Assembly: GCF_958979055.1 (NCBI RefSeq)
Contig: NC_084887.1
Coordinates: forward strand, 30,729,544-30,793,543
From: Alnus glutinosa
Taxonomy: Eukaryota > Streptophyta > Magnoliopsida > Fagales > Betulaceae
DNA: 64,000 nucleotides
Direction: 5' to 3'
Shown here: positions 34,568-48,550 of the stretch, in pieces
Layout of the letters: every line of letters begins with the position of its first letter
Numbering within the stretch: position 1 is the first letter of the stretch
The notes under the pieces: model-generated
Told to the model about the DNA's origin: nothing
Database searches by the model: none
The model's input: the letters and a program-made list of their open reading frames with translations, nothing else
Made by a program: the position numbers and the translations under genes

Positions 34568-37500
34568 ATCTCAAACTTTGTGTTTGAAAATGTTTAGGTT
34601 CTCTCGTAATCTAAAAAGTCTCTCAAAATAAAAAAAAAAAATTAAAAAAAAAAATTAAAACACATTTCACATTTATATTACATCATAAGACTTTGTCAAA
34701 CGCACCCTATTTAGGGGAGAGATGTCCTTTCATATATATATATGGGACTGAGAGCAGTGATTGGGAATCAGACAGATCGATTGTCCTGGAGGTTGACTTT
34801 CTTCCCTGTTTCCCTTTCTCCTTTCACTATTTCAGATGGGTGCATGCATCGACCTCATTGGATATTGGTTGACATTTATCTTTAGTTAAGATTCTTTGTG
34901 GACTTAAGCTCCCACCCGAGTTGAATGTAGACTCAATTATTTAATTAGGGCATCAAATATATAAAATTTTAATATATAATAAAATATTTTTTTAATCTCA
35001 TATTTCTAAAATTTTAATATATAAAATATTTCTATTGTTGGAAATGGTTGAAAAGTAGGATCTCCAATTTTGGTAGGGAGATCATATGCTTATTTGTACA
35101 TATGGAAGTTTCTTTGTTTTCTTTTGGTAATCTTTTATTTACTTTGTGGATCAAAGCTTAACCGCAATGCATATGGAAAGTGTCTTCATCACTCCCTCTC
35201 TTCTCTTTTTTATTTAATCCATGTTTTAAAAAAAAATGATACAAATCTATTTTTTATCCATTTCTTATCATTGAATTTGTAAGACTCACACTGAATCCTA
35301 CAATTTCAATAGTGAATTTAAAACTTAATTGAATAGAGATAAATAAAAAATAACTAGGAGATGAATATCTAATATGTCTCATGTTTAAATCTTACATCCC
35401 TAACTTTAAACCAATCACAATATCATACCCACAAAGAGAAGATGAAACAGGTTATTGACATTGTACTAAGACTTTGTCTTCTAACATTTTTCTTTTCTTT
35501 TCTTGGAAACAAAAAAATTAACAAATAATCCAAAACACAAAACTATTTTTACATTTACTTCAAGTCAAAATTTTATTTTATTTTTTATTTTTTTAAAAAA
35601 AAAAACAAAACAAAAACAAAAAGCAATGCATAAGAAACAAAACGACTACAAAACACAAATATTTGCCACTTGTTTCACATGCCCAAAGGGGTTCCAGTTC
35701 ACATTACGTGTGTGGACCTCAAACTTGGACTCTTTTTTTTTTTTTTTTTTTTTTGGTTAGAAAAAGTTTATTGTGTTTCCCAAAGCTGTAGATAACATCC
35801 AAAATATACAACTGCCAAAGCAGAAAACTTTTTTCTAATATATAAAACATTTTCTCAAAATTCATTTTTTTCCCTAAAAATGCTACACTTTTCAAAAAAT
35901 TTCTATCAAATTTACTTTCCAAATAATGTCATTATCTTAAGTAAATTATTATTTTAAAAAATATATCATCATTTCATAAAATTGTAATACATCATTTGGA
36001 GAATAAATTTAAAAAACACCAACCATTTGTCTCCATATCTCTTCCTAAATTAAAGAAAATGACACCATCGCATGCCATAAAGTGGCACTCATTTTTAAAC
36101 GGTAAATATTTCTTTTTTTCTTTTTTCTTTTTTTGCCCATTTTTCGTATAAGAAATATACCAATTTATCACCGAATATGTAAAACTGAATTAATAATAAA
36201 TTTGTTAAAGATACCTAAAAAATATATGTAAGATAATAACATTAAAATCTCTCTTTTTCCTTTCAAAATAAATAAATAAATAAATAAAAATCTCTCTTTT
36301 TAAACCGAGGGATTGAATATCATGGCACTGGGGCTACGTACGGGTGACGTCATAATTTGGAGATCGGACGGCAAGTGGATTGAGTGGTATTGCATAGGTG
36401 GTATCTTCTGTGGGCCCAGGAATGGAATTAAGAAAGTGATGGGTGATCAGCATGAGCCAACAGAAATAGTCTCGCCATTTGGCTCCGTTGGCGTTGGGTC
36501 CCAATAGAAAACCAGGGAAAGAAATCCTCGTTCATATCGGGAATAGTTCCATTCCAATTTTACCCTTCAAGCTCCTTCAAATTACGTGTATCAACCCAGT
36601 CACAATTCCGCTAGGGAAATAGCCGCCTTTGACTTTGTAGTTGTCGTACTGGAAATTGAAAATGACAATTACGGTAGAACAAAAAGTAGTTAGTTTAAAA
36701 TTAGAGATTTTTTTTTTGTTTTTTAATCCGAAAAAGATTAATATTTGTTTATTTTATTTCATTAATGATATTTATAATTTTCATCTATTTTTTGTTAAAA
36801 GCATTTTAGAAATTAGTATCTTACAATTTAGGAGTATTTTGAAATGAAAAGTTTTTAAAGAGTCTTGAAACAAGAGTCTCACATGAAACAAAAAGAAATT
36901 AAAACATGCATTTATAAGGCCCAATTTACACCAAATTATTGTTTTAAAGCAAGCAATGTTTGTGTGTATGCTTTAGCACGATGTGAAGAAACGAACCCAC
37001 GTGTGCATGTGTGTGAGATAGTTAGCTCTAATGGTACACTTGCTCGAAGCAATTAGATCATAACCGTTTATTTTTTGAAGATCATTATCATACGATCTAG
37101 TGATTTGATTTGGATCATATGATGCTTGTAAGGTAGATCCAATGGTTGGATTTACTTGACTATTAATAAAGTAAACTGTAAAATTATTAGTGTTCACAAT
37201 ATATTTTCAAGAGAAACGTGTACACAAAAATATATACAATTTATATGTGAAAATATTCATGTTTAATGATAATTTATTTTAGCATTTTTAGGGGCGATTA
37301 CTTATCTCGAGCGCCACAACTCCACACATGAGCTTCTCGCAAAGTTATTAGCTCCTTACTTTGCATTACACTATAATATTACCTAAAGTTCTATGCAAAA
37401 CCCTAATCTATGCTTAAAAAAAAAAAACTCAATTTATACATTCTACCCTAAAAACGTTCGAACGTTTCTCGAGAGTTATTGAAACAGTCTACACCATTGG

Positions 37501-38600
37501 AATTTGGAACGGTACTCGACATTGTGCAAACCCTTTTTTTTTGTCTCAGAATGTGTAAATATTGTAAAATTTAATCTTGTCCATTCATTATTTTTACAAG
37601 AAATCTCATGTTATTTATTTTTTTATTTTTTTTACATCACCTAAGCTAAATCTAGGAATACAAGTTTTGATGATAAGTTTTTGTTTGTCATATACCAATT
37701 ACAAACTTAAAATCAAATATTTGCTTGCATTGTGAATATTTATTTTAGGGAAGAGTCATAGCCATTGAACAATATATGGATCTAGAGACTAGATCCTCCC
37801 TACACTCACTTTCAAAATGAATAGCAAATGAAAGAATTTAAGGGAAAAAAAGAAAATCGAACTTAAATTTCACGCAGTTTGTACTGCACTAAATGTTACC
37901 TTTATCTGAATGCTATTGCCCCAAATACCCAAAATATTTATACCAATTTACAAGTAATCCAATTTTTCATAGCTTTGATATGCGAGTGATTTCTCGATAA
38001 CACAATAAATTGAAATTGTAAAGTTTCAAGAGAACTTAAATTTTAAATTATGAAAGAATCTATACCTTTTAGATTCTGAGCCAACCTAAATATTTCCAAA
38101 CACAAAGTTTGAGATTTTTTTTTTTTTTTCTTCCTCTCTTTATTCATTTAATGATATCGTTTAAATAGAAATAATACAAGATTTAGACTTGGAATAGAAC
38201 TCATTAATGACACATACTTGGAGACAACTCACATTTGGCTAGGAGTTAGAGTTTCACCCCTTACACACAAATAAATGCATCGTAATGCTACAATCCAATT
38301 AACTCTAACATTTAATTCTAATACCACACTGACACTAATAATAAAAATAAAGCAAATTACAATACTACAATATGTAATCAATTACATGACTATCATATGT
38401 AATCCGACTGTAACACTGACATATAAAAAATTATAAGAATATATACTTACTAAATACTCTTAATGCAACATTGACTTCACAACAAAAGCAAATACTATAA
38501 CATGTTAATCCCTTGCACTTTATTATCATAACAAGCTTCAATCTAGAAAATTACACGAAAAAAAAAAGAAGATATTCTATAATATCTATAATCCCTTTTA
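34568..38600. other. AT-rich intergenic region, no gene
   Basis: About 4 kb with no frame longer than about 85 codons and no recognisable domain. It contains a short (TA)n near 34733, T runs at 35731-35754 and 38119-38130, and (AATA)n at about 36266-36290. A slightly richer patch at 36310-36520 (GGGTGACGTCATAATTTGG) has no gene structure that I can support. Confidence 0.5.
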
Positions 38601-38601
38601 T

Positions 38602-39077
38602 AGTCAACTGAAAAATGATTTTCATTTGACAAAAAATACTTAGTAACTTTGGAAAAATGATTTACGCTTTTTAAATGTGTAAATAATTTTTCCCATACGG
38701 CAAGCGCATTTGTCCATCTTCTAAATGATGGACCTTCATGTTCAAGCAGTTGACCACCACCGAAATCTGGCCAGCGCCGAAATCCAACAATGTCCGGTCA
38801 TTGTCGCCAGATTTCGGCCAAATCAGATTTCGATAAAACTGTCAGAATTCCAACAACAATAGCTAGAACCTAATAAAAGTGGCTGGAATCCTATTGGTTA
38901 ATGACGAAATCTCATCACTTATGATTTTTATATTATTTTACATTAATATTATTATGTTGTGAATAAAACTTAATTTTTATAAATTAATATAGTTGAGATG
39001 AAAATATAAAAAATATTTATAATTTTTCTTACGCTCTAAATATCAAAAAAATATTTTTACGTCGAATCAAGGGAGCA
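38602..39077. mobile_element. Truncated relative of the 33.7-kb element
   Basis: It matches the element at 33746 over most of its length: AAAATGATTT...TTTGAC...AAAATRCTTAG, ATGATTTACGCTTTTTAAA, then CAAGCAGT(C/T)GACC, CCGAAATC, and the right end ACGTCGAATCAAGGGAGCA followed by TTA. The first ~60 bp and the GC-rich tandem core are missing. Its right end is about 300 bp upstream of the TMEM214-like ATG. Confidence 0.75.
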
Positions 39078-39184
39078 TTAAATGATTAGGATTACAAATA
39101 TTATCGCATAAATGGCATTTCCGTTATTTAAATGAAATGATAAGGACAAAAGTCACAAAACGGAACCAAAGAAACTCAGCAACG

Positions 39185-39190
39185 CACGTG
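39185..39190 (+). promoter_or_regulatory. G-box/ABRE-like CACGTG upstream of TMEM214-like gene
   Basis: GCACGTGTC lies 189-194 bp before the ATG and combines a CACGTG palindrome with an ACGTGTC ABRE-type core. Such sites are known ABA/light elements. Use here is inferred from position only. Confidence 0.3.
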
Positions 39191-39378
39191 TCGATTTACA
39201 CGGAGAGTCCCTGTGCCAGTGATCTCCTTCAAAACCCGACTCGCACTCCCATTTGTGTCTCTGTGATCTCTAGCTCGCACTCTCTCACTCTCGTCAACGT
39301 GAGAACGAGAAACCCCACCAAACCGAACGCGCCGTTTCGGAGAGCGGAATCTTCATCGTTTTGTGCGGCTTTGAAGCT

Positions 39379-42300
39379 ATGGACGAGAATTCAGCAGTCA
39401 TCGAAGCGATTCTGAGAGAGCAGGAGGAGGTAGAACTGGCAGAGAACAAGAACAAGAACAAGGACGCCCAAAAGGTCAGCGAAATCGGATGGCAAACGGT
39501 GTCGTATCAGAAGCGCAACAGAAAGGCGTCCAAGCCTCCGCCGCGGGAGAATTCGGCGGATCCGCTGAGCCGCCGGCCCAACGGAGCCGCCAAAACAGAT
39601 ATCTTCCGCCCGATCGAGCAGCACTCTGAGGAGCGCCTCCGGCGCGCGCTCGAGGTTCAGCTCGCCGCCGAAGCGGCCGCATCCGGAGAGGGATCGAAGC
39701 GGCATTCTGACGACGATGAGAATAGCGACGCGGAGGCCGCCGGCGCCCCCGGCGCCGTCGAGAATGGCGAGGTGAAGCCTAAGAAGCCGAAGAAGCCGAA
39801 GAAGCCGAAGGTGACCGTCGCTGAAGCAGCTTCGAAGATCGACGCCGCTGATCTCGGTGCTTTTCTAATTGATATCACCGTAAGCGCCACCTATTCTTCC
39901 AAAAAAACAATATCGAATTTCCCATCCACAAATTCTGATCTGGTCGTTTTCATAAAATTCGGATTCAATTTCGTTTATGATGTGATAAAAGAAAGCAATT
40001 TTAGCTTTTGATTTCGTTTTCGGTGTTTTGCTTAGGCTTCGTACGAATCTCAACAAGATATACAGCTAACGCGATTCGCGGATTATTTTGGCCGCGGATT
40101 CGCGTCGGTGGGTGCGGCTCAATTTCCGTGGTTGAAGACATTCAAAGAGTCCAGTGTTGCAAAGATGGTTGATGTAAGTTTTCGCTGCAATTTTAATTTT
40201 CTAATTCGCTTTGAATTTGTGCGATGAGAAAAATGTTGAACGTATGGATCTGTAGCTTGAAATTGATAGAGATATTTATAGTTGAAAAGAGAGTTCAGGG
40301 CAAAAGGACTGTAGAGATAGCAGTTTTCGATTTAAGGCGTATAATATGTGGATGTATGCATTTTTCGTGCGAGATTGATTCAATGATGGAAATGATGTAT
40401 GCTATGATGAATTTATGTGCATGCATGTGGGTTTTAGGTTAGAATGTGAAGTGTACCTTGTGATTCTGTGACTTTGTTTTCTGTCAAATTGTAAGCCTTT
40501 TCAGCAAAGTTATGATGTCTGCTCCTTGATATGTTTTGATGTTCGACAAATTGATTTTACATGATTCATTTAGCTTGATCTTGGGTATGCTGTCTAATTA
40601 TTCTTTATCCATTTACGATTCTGTTTCCATGGTCTCTCGTTTACTGATTTTTTACTTTTGTAATGTCTAATCATTATTTATTTTATCTTTTGTTCAAATT
40701 GGAATTCAATTTTTAAATTGTAGCGAATGTCTTCATTCTTAATCATTATTTGATTCTCCAACAGATTCCTCTTTCCAGTATACCTGAAGACGTTTATAAG
40801 ACATCTGTTGACTGGATGGGCAAGCGGTCTTCTGAAGCACTTAGCTCCTTTATGTTATGGTCATTAGATAGCATTCTCGCTGACCTTGCCAGTCACCAAG
40901 CAGCTGCCAAGGGATCCAAAAAGGTGGTTCAGCAAGCATCTTCAAAGTCTCAGGTAGCTTTCCATTGGATCTTGTTTTGTGATTCCATGATGTTGGTTTG
41001 GTATGAGAGCTTGGTGTTCTGTAGTTTACTCCTGCATATCCGATGCTTTGGTTCGCACAAAATTGTACGACAAACAAAGTACTAAAAGTTAGAGTACAGT
41101 CAAAGTGCAAAGAGCTAGTGTTCATTGAGATTCATGGACACAGACATGGGAGTCATCTCTTCACAAATAAATGAAGCATTGGATAAGACAAATCTGAAAA
41201 CTTAGAGAATTTCTATTAGATGAACCATTGACGTTTGCCCATTATACATATATGACATGTTTCCGTAGGCATCATTTGGTCATCAATTTGTGAGCATTAT
41301 GTGCTATAATGGATGCTCTTCTAAAACACATGAAGCTTCTTGTTCTAAATTTTGAAAAGATAGTTGGTGGTGGAGACCATTATAAGCGGCTGAACAACTT
41401 TTAGAGGGCTTACAATTTTTGGTACGGCCTGCGAACTTGATACAAATCCAACACAAAATTAGCAAGTTAGACCTTGTTTGGTATACGGAATAGGTATTCC
41501 ATTAGAAAAAGGAATAGCTAGTACTGGGAATGGAGGATAGTAGAATGAAATAGTTATTCTTATTCTTCAGTTTGGTGATAACACTTATGTTCTTAGTAGA
41601 ATTGAATCAAAATTACTAAAATACCCAAATTAAAAAAAAAAAAACTGAATTGAAAAAAAACCCCACAGAGATGAAGGCACCAAACCCACCAAGAATCTTG
41701 CCGGAAGAGGGACCGACTTTGACAAAGAAGAGGGCTTTAGACTGCTCAAAGTTTTGGTATGTAGTAGGGTAGAAGCATAGTCGGATGAATTTTTTGCCTG
41801 CAGTGACCCGTGGGAATACATAAGTGAACTTGGAGCGAGAGAGGTGTGCTATGAGGTAAGGTACGGTGACAGATCAGGGTGCTGGTTGAGCGGCTGCAGA
41901 GGCCACTGGTGCACTGTTTTGTAATTGTTTGATGTCCCCAATCCAGAATTGATCATCTAATGATGTAATAGAGTTGCTGGAGAAGCGAATTGCCAATGAT
42001 AATGAGGATGAAATTTTTGCTTGTGACGTCTTTCAAGATGAAGAAGCCAGGGGTGTAGGATTCTGATTCTCATGTTTTGCATTCTGGGTTTGGAATGCCG
42101 AGAAAAATGATTCCTTCAATTTTAATTTTTAATTAATTTATTTTTTTTGAAAAAGGAAAATGATGTGGGATTTGTTTTGGACACTATAGTTTATTCATCT
42201 GGGAATAGCTATTCATCTTCATAGGAGAGTTATTCCCATGGGAATAGCTATTCCTAGGAATGAAGTGCAATCAAACAAAATAACAGATATTCCATGTAAG

Positions 42301-43774
42301 GCCGGCTCGATATATTTTGGGACCTAAGGCGAGAATTTTAAACGAGACCTTTTTTCGTGGGCCCCACTCTCAATGATTGTTGTTTTTGTAGAGTTATGAC
42401 TTGTATTTCAACGAGTCTTTTTCTGTGAGTCCCACTCTCTTCATTGGCTTTCTTGTAGTCTACATCATTTTAGTTGAGTCTCTTAATAGGAGAGAAAATG
42501 TACTGTTTTTTTGTTGGTATTAATTGTTGTGTTCTTGGACCTTTAACTATTTATTTTTCTATCGAAGTTAAAAAGTCTCCAAATAAGAAATCATGCTTCT
42601 TTTATTTTTTCAAGACCATTCCAGATTATGATTAGGCTTTTTTTTTTTTTTTCAAACAAACCCATATTTGGGGGCCTTATTCCATTGGAAAAAAAACTGT
42701 TTTAGCTTATGATTAGGCTTTTTTTTTCTTTTTTCAAACAAACTTGTTTTGGGGCCTTATTCCACTGATTTCTTTTTTTTTTTTAACAAACCTGTCTTAG
42801 GGGGCCTTAAGCGACCGCTTAACTCGCCTTACGGTTGAGCCGGCCCTGATTCCATGGAATAGCCATTCCATTCCAAAGACCTATTCGACGAACCAAACGG
42901 GCCCTTAGGGTTGAAGGGTTTGACCTGTTTAATTAAGTAAGTCGGGTTAGGGTTGACCTATATAGTCTTATAATAATGACTTGACATGACACAAACCCGA
43001 CTCGCAATATTCAAGACTAACAATTTTTGATACAACTTGTAAACCTGATACAAACCCAATACAACATTTGCGTATTAGAGTTGAGGGATCTGACCCATTT
43101 AATTAAATGGGTTAAGTTAGGGTTGATTTATATAGTCATATACCCATGCTTCAACTCAACTCGAATCCGACACGTGAATATTAATTGCCACCCATAACTT
43201 TTTTAGCATGTTAAATTTTTTTATAAAAAGGCTTGTCCTTGTGTTTTCGAAATTTTGGGGCTATAACCATTGAAGATAGTTTAGGGTTTAATGGGAACTC
43301 CAAAAAGACCATAAAGAGGGGATCGGGATTCCTTTCTCACTTCATAGTTTTCCTTCATTTGAATTCTGTGTTGAATATTGTCATATCAAGTGCTAGGCTA
43401 AATGACATTACTTGGCCATACATGGCTTTAGACAGTTGCGGTGCACATGCACTTACTATGTAAGAAAACGGCTGTTTTTATGTTAATCTTTTGGTCTTTT
43501 TTTACTTTGATTGCTTTAGCTGAAGTTGCCATAAGAAAAAAGAAAAAAGAAGCTGCCAACTTTCACTAGACATGCTGATAATAGAAACCACATTTTTTTT
43601 TTGGAGGAATAGAAACTGCATTTTTGTTGACTTTGATTTAGTAAATCACATTACAACTATCTTGATAATAAATGAGGAATTTTAATTTGAACGTCTAAAT
43701 ATTAGTTATTTAACCCATAAAGGTGCAAAGATTGACCTCATGTCATTAAATTCATTATCTAAGTAAACCCAATT

Positions 43775-43808
<34 letters not shown>

Positions 43809-46800
43809 TCCTCTCTCTCTCTCTCCCATCCTTTCAGCACAATCATTTGGTGCACACTGTCGTGCTCTATGTGCCAACTTCAGCAGTTCAAGCTTTGGCA
43901 CCATTCCCACAGGTCGTTATCCTTATGTTCTTTGACCTTCCTTGGCTTATTGCTGTAGCTCAAGGGTTTTCAAAACTTGTGATTGAAGTAAACATTGAGG
44001 CACACGGTGTCAAAGAGTGCCTGTCAGTATATAAATAAAATATTTATACATGAAAATATTTCAGATCAATAAATAAAAGGTTCACAAGTAAGCATATATA
44101 GTGTGAAAGTAGAGTGGTTAACTTGCTTGTGTTCAGGAATACACGACCCCAGAAGTCCATAAGTCACTAGAGTTTTCAAAGGAATACTAAAAGCGTTTGA
44201 TGAAACTACCTTGTGGAAAGTGAATCAATATTGATCCGTGGATTAAGAGTATTTATTCTCCCAACCTTGCAGTTCATGGATTTGAGATCAATTTAGATTT
44301 TAGACCACCCTTACAGGAGTATTAGGTTAGTATGGTAATCGGATTGCACTTAGAAGCACCTTACGCTTTAAATAAGATTGGTTTTATTACTTACTAAAAA
44401 AAAAGTATGGTTATCAGATTGATTCCTTTCAATCTGATTGTCATGATTGTCTATATCATCATACTACAGCAAAACATTTTGATGTACCAAGAATTTTTAA
44501 TAACACTAATAATTATTGTATATTACGAGAATATTTGTTAAAAAAATTGGAATTGTGAATGGAATTGGTAATTCATGAGTTTCCTATCTTCTGGTCAGCC
44601 AAGTGAGTCAATAATTTGGAAATGGTATAATGTTGGATCTGCAGGTTGCCATATTTGTCGTTTTAGCAATGGCACTACGACGAAAGCCTGATGCGTTGAT
44701 CAGTTTATTGCCTACAATTAAGGAAAACCCGAAATATCAAGGACAGGATAAGCTTCCAGTCACTATTTGGGTGATTGCTCAGGTGAATTTTGGTTTCAGT
44801 GATAATCTAATCTTCCCAGTATGGTCATTTCAAATAATATAAAATAAGTAATATAATATGAATTTAAAGCCAGAAATTGGATTTTGATTTGTATAGGCAT
44901 CTCAAGGAGATTTAGTTGTTGGGTTGTACATGTGGGTTTATTGTCTCTTGCCTATACTGGCTAGCAAGTCAGGCTGTAATCCGCTATCCAGAGACTTGAT
45001 TTTACAGTTGGTTGAGAGGTTAGACATTTTTGAGATTGAACATAAGTTTTATTTGTTATCTTATACATTTTTTCTTGTACTTTTTGGATCTAAACTATAG
45101 CTTAGTTCCTAATTCTGGAACTTTATCATCTCCTCTTTCTCACTTAATTTTTTTTATCATTATTATTGTCATCCCTTGAAATCAGAATTTTAGCTTCCCC
45201 AAAAGCTCGCCCTATTCTATTAAACGGTGCTGTCAGAAAGGGGGAGCGCGTGGTGCCACCATCAGCTCTTGAGCTTTTGATGAGATTCACCTTCCCAGCA
45301 CCATCAGCTCGGCTAAAGGTGGGTATTTTTTGGAGTATCTGCTATATATTTCCAATATGGTATGTATTTTTTTTTAAAAAAGTTTACTTGTAATCTATCT
45401 TTTGCTTAGGCAACTGAAAGGTTTGAAGTTGTATATCCGACCTTGAAAGAGGTTGCCCTTGCTGGTTCCCCGGGAAGCAAAGCAATGAGGCAACTTACAC
45501 AACAGATTTTGGACATTACAATCAAAGCTGTTGGAGAAGGTAGTGGCAAACTCATAGTAGACACTCCACTCTAAATCTTCTTTTCCTTTTCTTTTTTTTT
45601 GGCGGGGGGGTATTTCTCTTGTTTTACGACATATAGACTACTTTCGCAATACAGGAGTGTATGGTTGTGACTTTGTATCAGAGTTTGACTTTAAAACTCA
45701 CTTGCAGGCATCACTGACCTATCAAGGGAAGCAAGTGACATTTCTGTTTGGTGTTTGACTCAAAACCCTGAATGTTACAGGCAATGGGTGAGCATTTGAA
45801 ACTCATTATTACATTATTTTATTTTCCAATTTGAGAATTTTAGCACTCCCAACATATTTTTGTTTTTTTTTTTTAATTTCCCTATTTTGAGGCCTGAGGG
45901 CTTCAAATCCTTTTTTTTTCTTTGGCTTGCACTAAAATTTGTTTGTATGAGGCTGTGTTGATGTGAAGCCCAAGATATTTGTTCTCCTCGCTATCCAATG
46001 CTTCCTTTATGTTGCATTAGGACGTTGGGGAACTACATTCCTTGTTTTAATTCCAATTATCTTTCAATTAAATAGTATATCCAATTATGTTCACATCATT
46101 GAGTTTTGTCTTTGATTTGGAAACAGGACATGCTTTACATGGATAATCTTGAAGCAAGTGTAATTATTCTGAGAAAGCTGTCTCATGAATGGAAGGAGCA
46201 CTCTGCCAAACATCCTACTCTGGACACTTTGAGGGAAACTCTTCAGAGTTTCAAGCAGAAGGTAAGCCTTTCTCAGATATTCTAGACAAGATAATATATT
46301 GGTTTAAGCACATTGAAACCCTGTTACATAATTCTATGCTTCCTTCTCATAGAAAACTGCTCAGAAACGTGGCCCTAGAACAGCAGCATGCCAGCATGTC
46401 CCTTGTCTTCTTCTCCTTAACCACCAAGCACACCTCTCCCACCACTCCCCCTACCCTTTTTACCAAGGGGGTGTGGGAAGTGAAAAGCACTTTAAGCTCG
46501 TCAACTTTTGTTTTGTGATTTGCATCTTAAGGATTCTCTTGAATAGTTCTGAATGTCCTTTGCCAAATGATTCCTTACATAGAATTCATCTGGTGTATTT
46601 TTTACCGGAAAAATATGCCGACTTTGGGATGTATCTGATCCAAACTTGAAGTTCACTGTACCTACTATCATGTGTAAATGGAAGTGTACTACTCTTGCTC
46701 ACATGTTTCACTTTTGTGGTCATTTAGAATGAGAAAGCATTGGCAAAGGGAGATGACGGTGCACACTATGCATCATTGAAGGACGCGGACAAGTACTGCA

Positions 46801-46952
46801 AGGTGATTTCGAGGCATTTGTCGCAGGGCCATGGATGCATGAAGAGCATGGTCATTGTGTCTCTTGCCCTGGCTGTAGGTGCTGTTATTACGTCCCAAAA
46901 CATGCATTCTTGGGACTACAAGAAACTTTCAGAATTGTTGAACTTCCCCTGA
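39379..46952 (+). CDS. TMEM214-like (DUF2359) membrane protein, ten exons
   Basis: Plant member of the TMEM214 family, whose animal form is an ER membrane protein. Plant function is poorly defined. Coding exons: 39379-39879, 40036-40173, 40765-40953, 44645-44782, 44897-45018, 45186-45318, 45410-45539, 45708-45787, 46127-46261, 46728-46952. All junctions are GT/AG and phases join to 596 aa. The N-terminus (1-165) is charged, with an EEVELAENKNKNK region and a lysine repeat of KKPKKPKKPK type, then IDAADLGAFLIDIT. The conserved core includes RFADYFGRGFASVG, PVTIWVIAQASQGD, NGAVRKGERVVPPSALELL and AGSPGSKAM. A hydrophobic helix near the C-terminus (MVIVSLALAVGAVIT, about residues 565-580) is a likely membrane anchor. 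Intron 3 (3.7 kb) holds nested transposons. Confidence 0.92.
41470..42904. mobile_element. TTA-flanked inverted-repeat element (Harbinger-like)
   Basis: Left end GACCTTGTTTGGTATACGGA and right end TCGACGAACCAAACGGGCCC are imperfect inverted repeats, continued by GGAATAG...CTATTCC blocks. TTA flanks it at 41467-41469 and 42905-42907. It spans 1,435 bp including a 552-bp nested insert and its duplicated site, so about 875 bp before that. No transposase is seen. The TTA duplication and GG/CC ends favour the PIF/Harbinger group. Confidence 0.8.
42297..42848. mobile_element. hAT-like element nested in the Harbinger-like element
   Basis: It is flanked by the perfect 8-bp duplication ATTCCATG at 42289-42296 and 42849-42856, the hallmark of hAT transposition. 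Ends are TAAGGCCGGCTC and GAGCCGGCCCTG, i.e. inverted repeats with two changes from CAGGGCCGGCTC. The 552-bp interior has no transposase. It carries three diverged tandem units of a T-run, then CAAACAAACYYR, then GGGGCCTTATTCC (about 42637, 42716, 42775). Confidence 0.92.
43776..43826. repeat. (AG)n/(CT)n hairpin microsatellite
   Basis: An (AG)n run of about 31 bases is joined through GGTTC to a (CT)n run of about 16 bases, so the locus can fold into a perfect hairpin. It lies in TMEM214-like intron 3. The rest of 43.2-44.6 kb shows no gene. Confidence 0.8.
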
Positions 46953-48478
46953 AACATTCCGAGTTTAGTCTCGTGCAGAGGATTGGCCGCAGTTAAGTGG
47001 CGCACTCTATTGCCATATAGGTTTAATTATGTCCGGCATAGGTCAGTTCTGCAGGAAGCCCTGTAACTAAATGGGCCGAGGATGAGTAATTTATTCCAAT
47101 ACTGTGACCAAATTCTATTGGGTTTTAGTGAAATTAGAATAGGATGAGGAGCAGCAGCAGCACCTGCAGCCCAAAGTGCATGGGCTGACCATTTACGGAG
47201 TGGTGTTGTGCCTGGTTTTCATTTGTGGGTCGGGTCAATGACTTGTTTTCCTTTCATAATGGTTAATCTATAGTGGGTTGTTTTTATGTTAAATTTTTAA
47301 CGTGCATGATGACTACACAGAGATGGAAACGAATGTTGAGATCAATAAATGCTTCAAAGGAAGTTCCAAATGAATGCGCTCTTTTTAATGCGACCTTTTC
47401 TAATTCCTGCCACTAATTTATGTTCTCTCAACTCGAACCTCATTCTTCTGCTGTTGATGTTACGGATCAGCCTCACTCTTCAGGCCAGCAGCTATGCCCA
47501 CCTCCGAAGGATGGAGGGGCTATACAATGAAAGAAGCGTCGAATGGGCTAATTTTAGCTTGAGATATTATATATTATTATTCAAAGACACAATTCCTGAC
47601 TATCTTGATTTTTGCTCGCATAAGCAAGCTAAACATTTTTACTTTTTATATCACATCAATAATTTTTTATTATTATTCAAATAAAAAAATTTACTACAAT
47701 ACAAATTTTTTTTACTTTTTTATACAACTTTTTTTTACTTTATACCACATCATCACTTTTTACTACTTTCAAATTATACAAACATTTACTAGACCAGGCC
47801 GAGGTTCCTACTTCCATGGATTGACGACGCAAAAGCTGGACCTACTGTTTCAAAAGATTAGAACTTACACATTCACCTATTTGGGTCGTAGAGATTTTAT
47901 AGTTAATTCTCAAGAATGAATGATAGAAGAATGACGAAATAATACTAAATAGCATTTCACCAAAAGAAATTTCGGCTTCTAGGATGCTCGCTGCAACAAA
48001 TAGGTGAGCCTACACTCTACAGGCAGGTCAAGTTTTATCGGCAGCAAAACTAGAGCCATCCATGAGCTCAGCTGCTCAGGGCAGTCTCCCAATCGACCTG
48101 CTTTATAATGGGAGACAGTTTGCAGTGGGGCCTGGACGCTTTTCTTGCTTAGCGGTGCAGGTGCCATAGGTCATAGGCACGTCATTTGTGCTAATTGATA
48201 AATATCAAGCCCGTTAGAATCAAATGCTCAATCAGATGTCAAAATCTTCCAATTGATTGATGGGAAACCCTGTAGATCGAGCACTACACTCACTCCCTCA
48301 CTCGGGTACTTTTGTTTTAGTAATTAAATAAGAGCATCTTATCATCCTTGAATTACGGGACGGCCCAAGCTAGGGCCTCATCTCATGGTAGCAGCATCAA
48401 ATCTTTGCAACTAGCAAGAAGTTTTCCCACGAGTCTTTGAAAATGGTGACCCACTTCACTTGGCTCTTTCCTAGCTAC

Positions 48479-48550
<72 letters not shown>

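Larger units (their letters stand above)
41395..43195. repeat. Dispersed repeat in TMEM214-like intron 3, split by a transposon
   Basis: The phrase CAATTTTTGGTACGGCCTGC...GATACAAATCCAACACAAAATT (41414-41466) continues after the MITE at 42905 with GGGTTGAAGGGTTTGACCTG and TTAATTAAGTAAGTCGGG. A second copy follows at about 43020-43190 with the same order. Removing the insert restores one continuous unit, so this repeat is the oldest layer. Reverse-orientation relatives occur at about 50530-50810. Confidence 0.7.
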
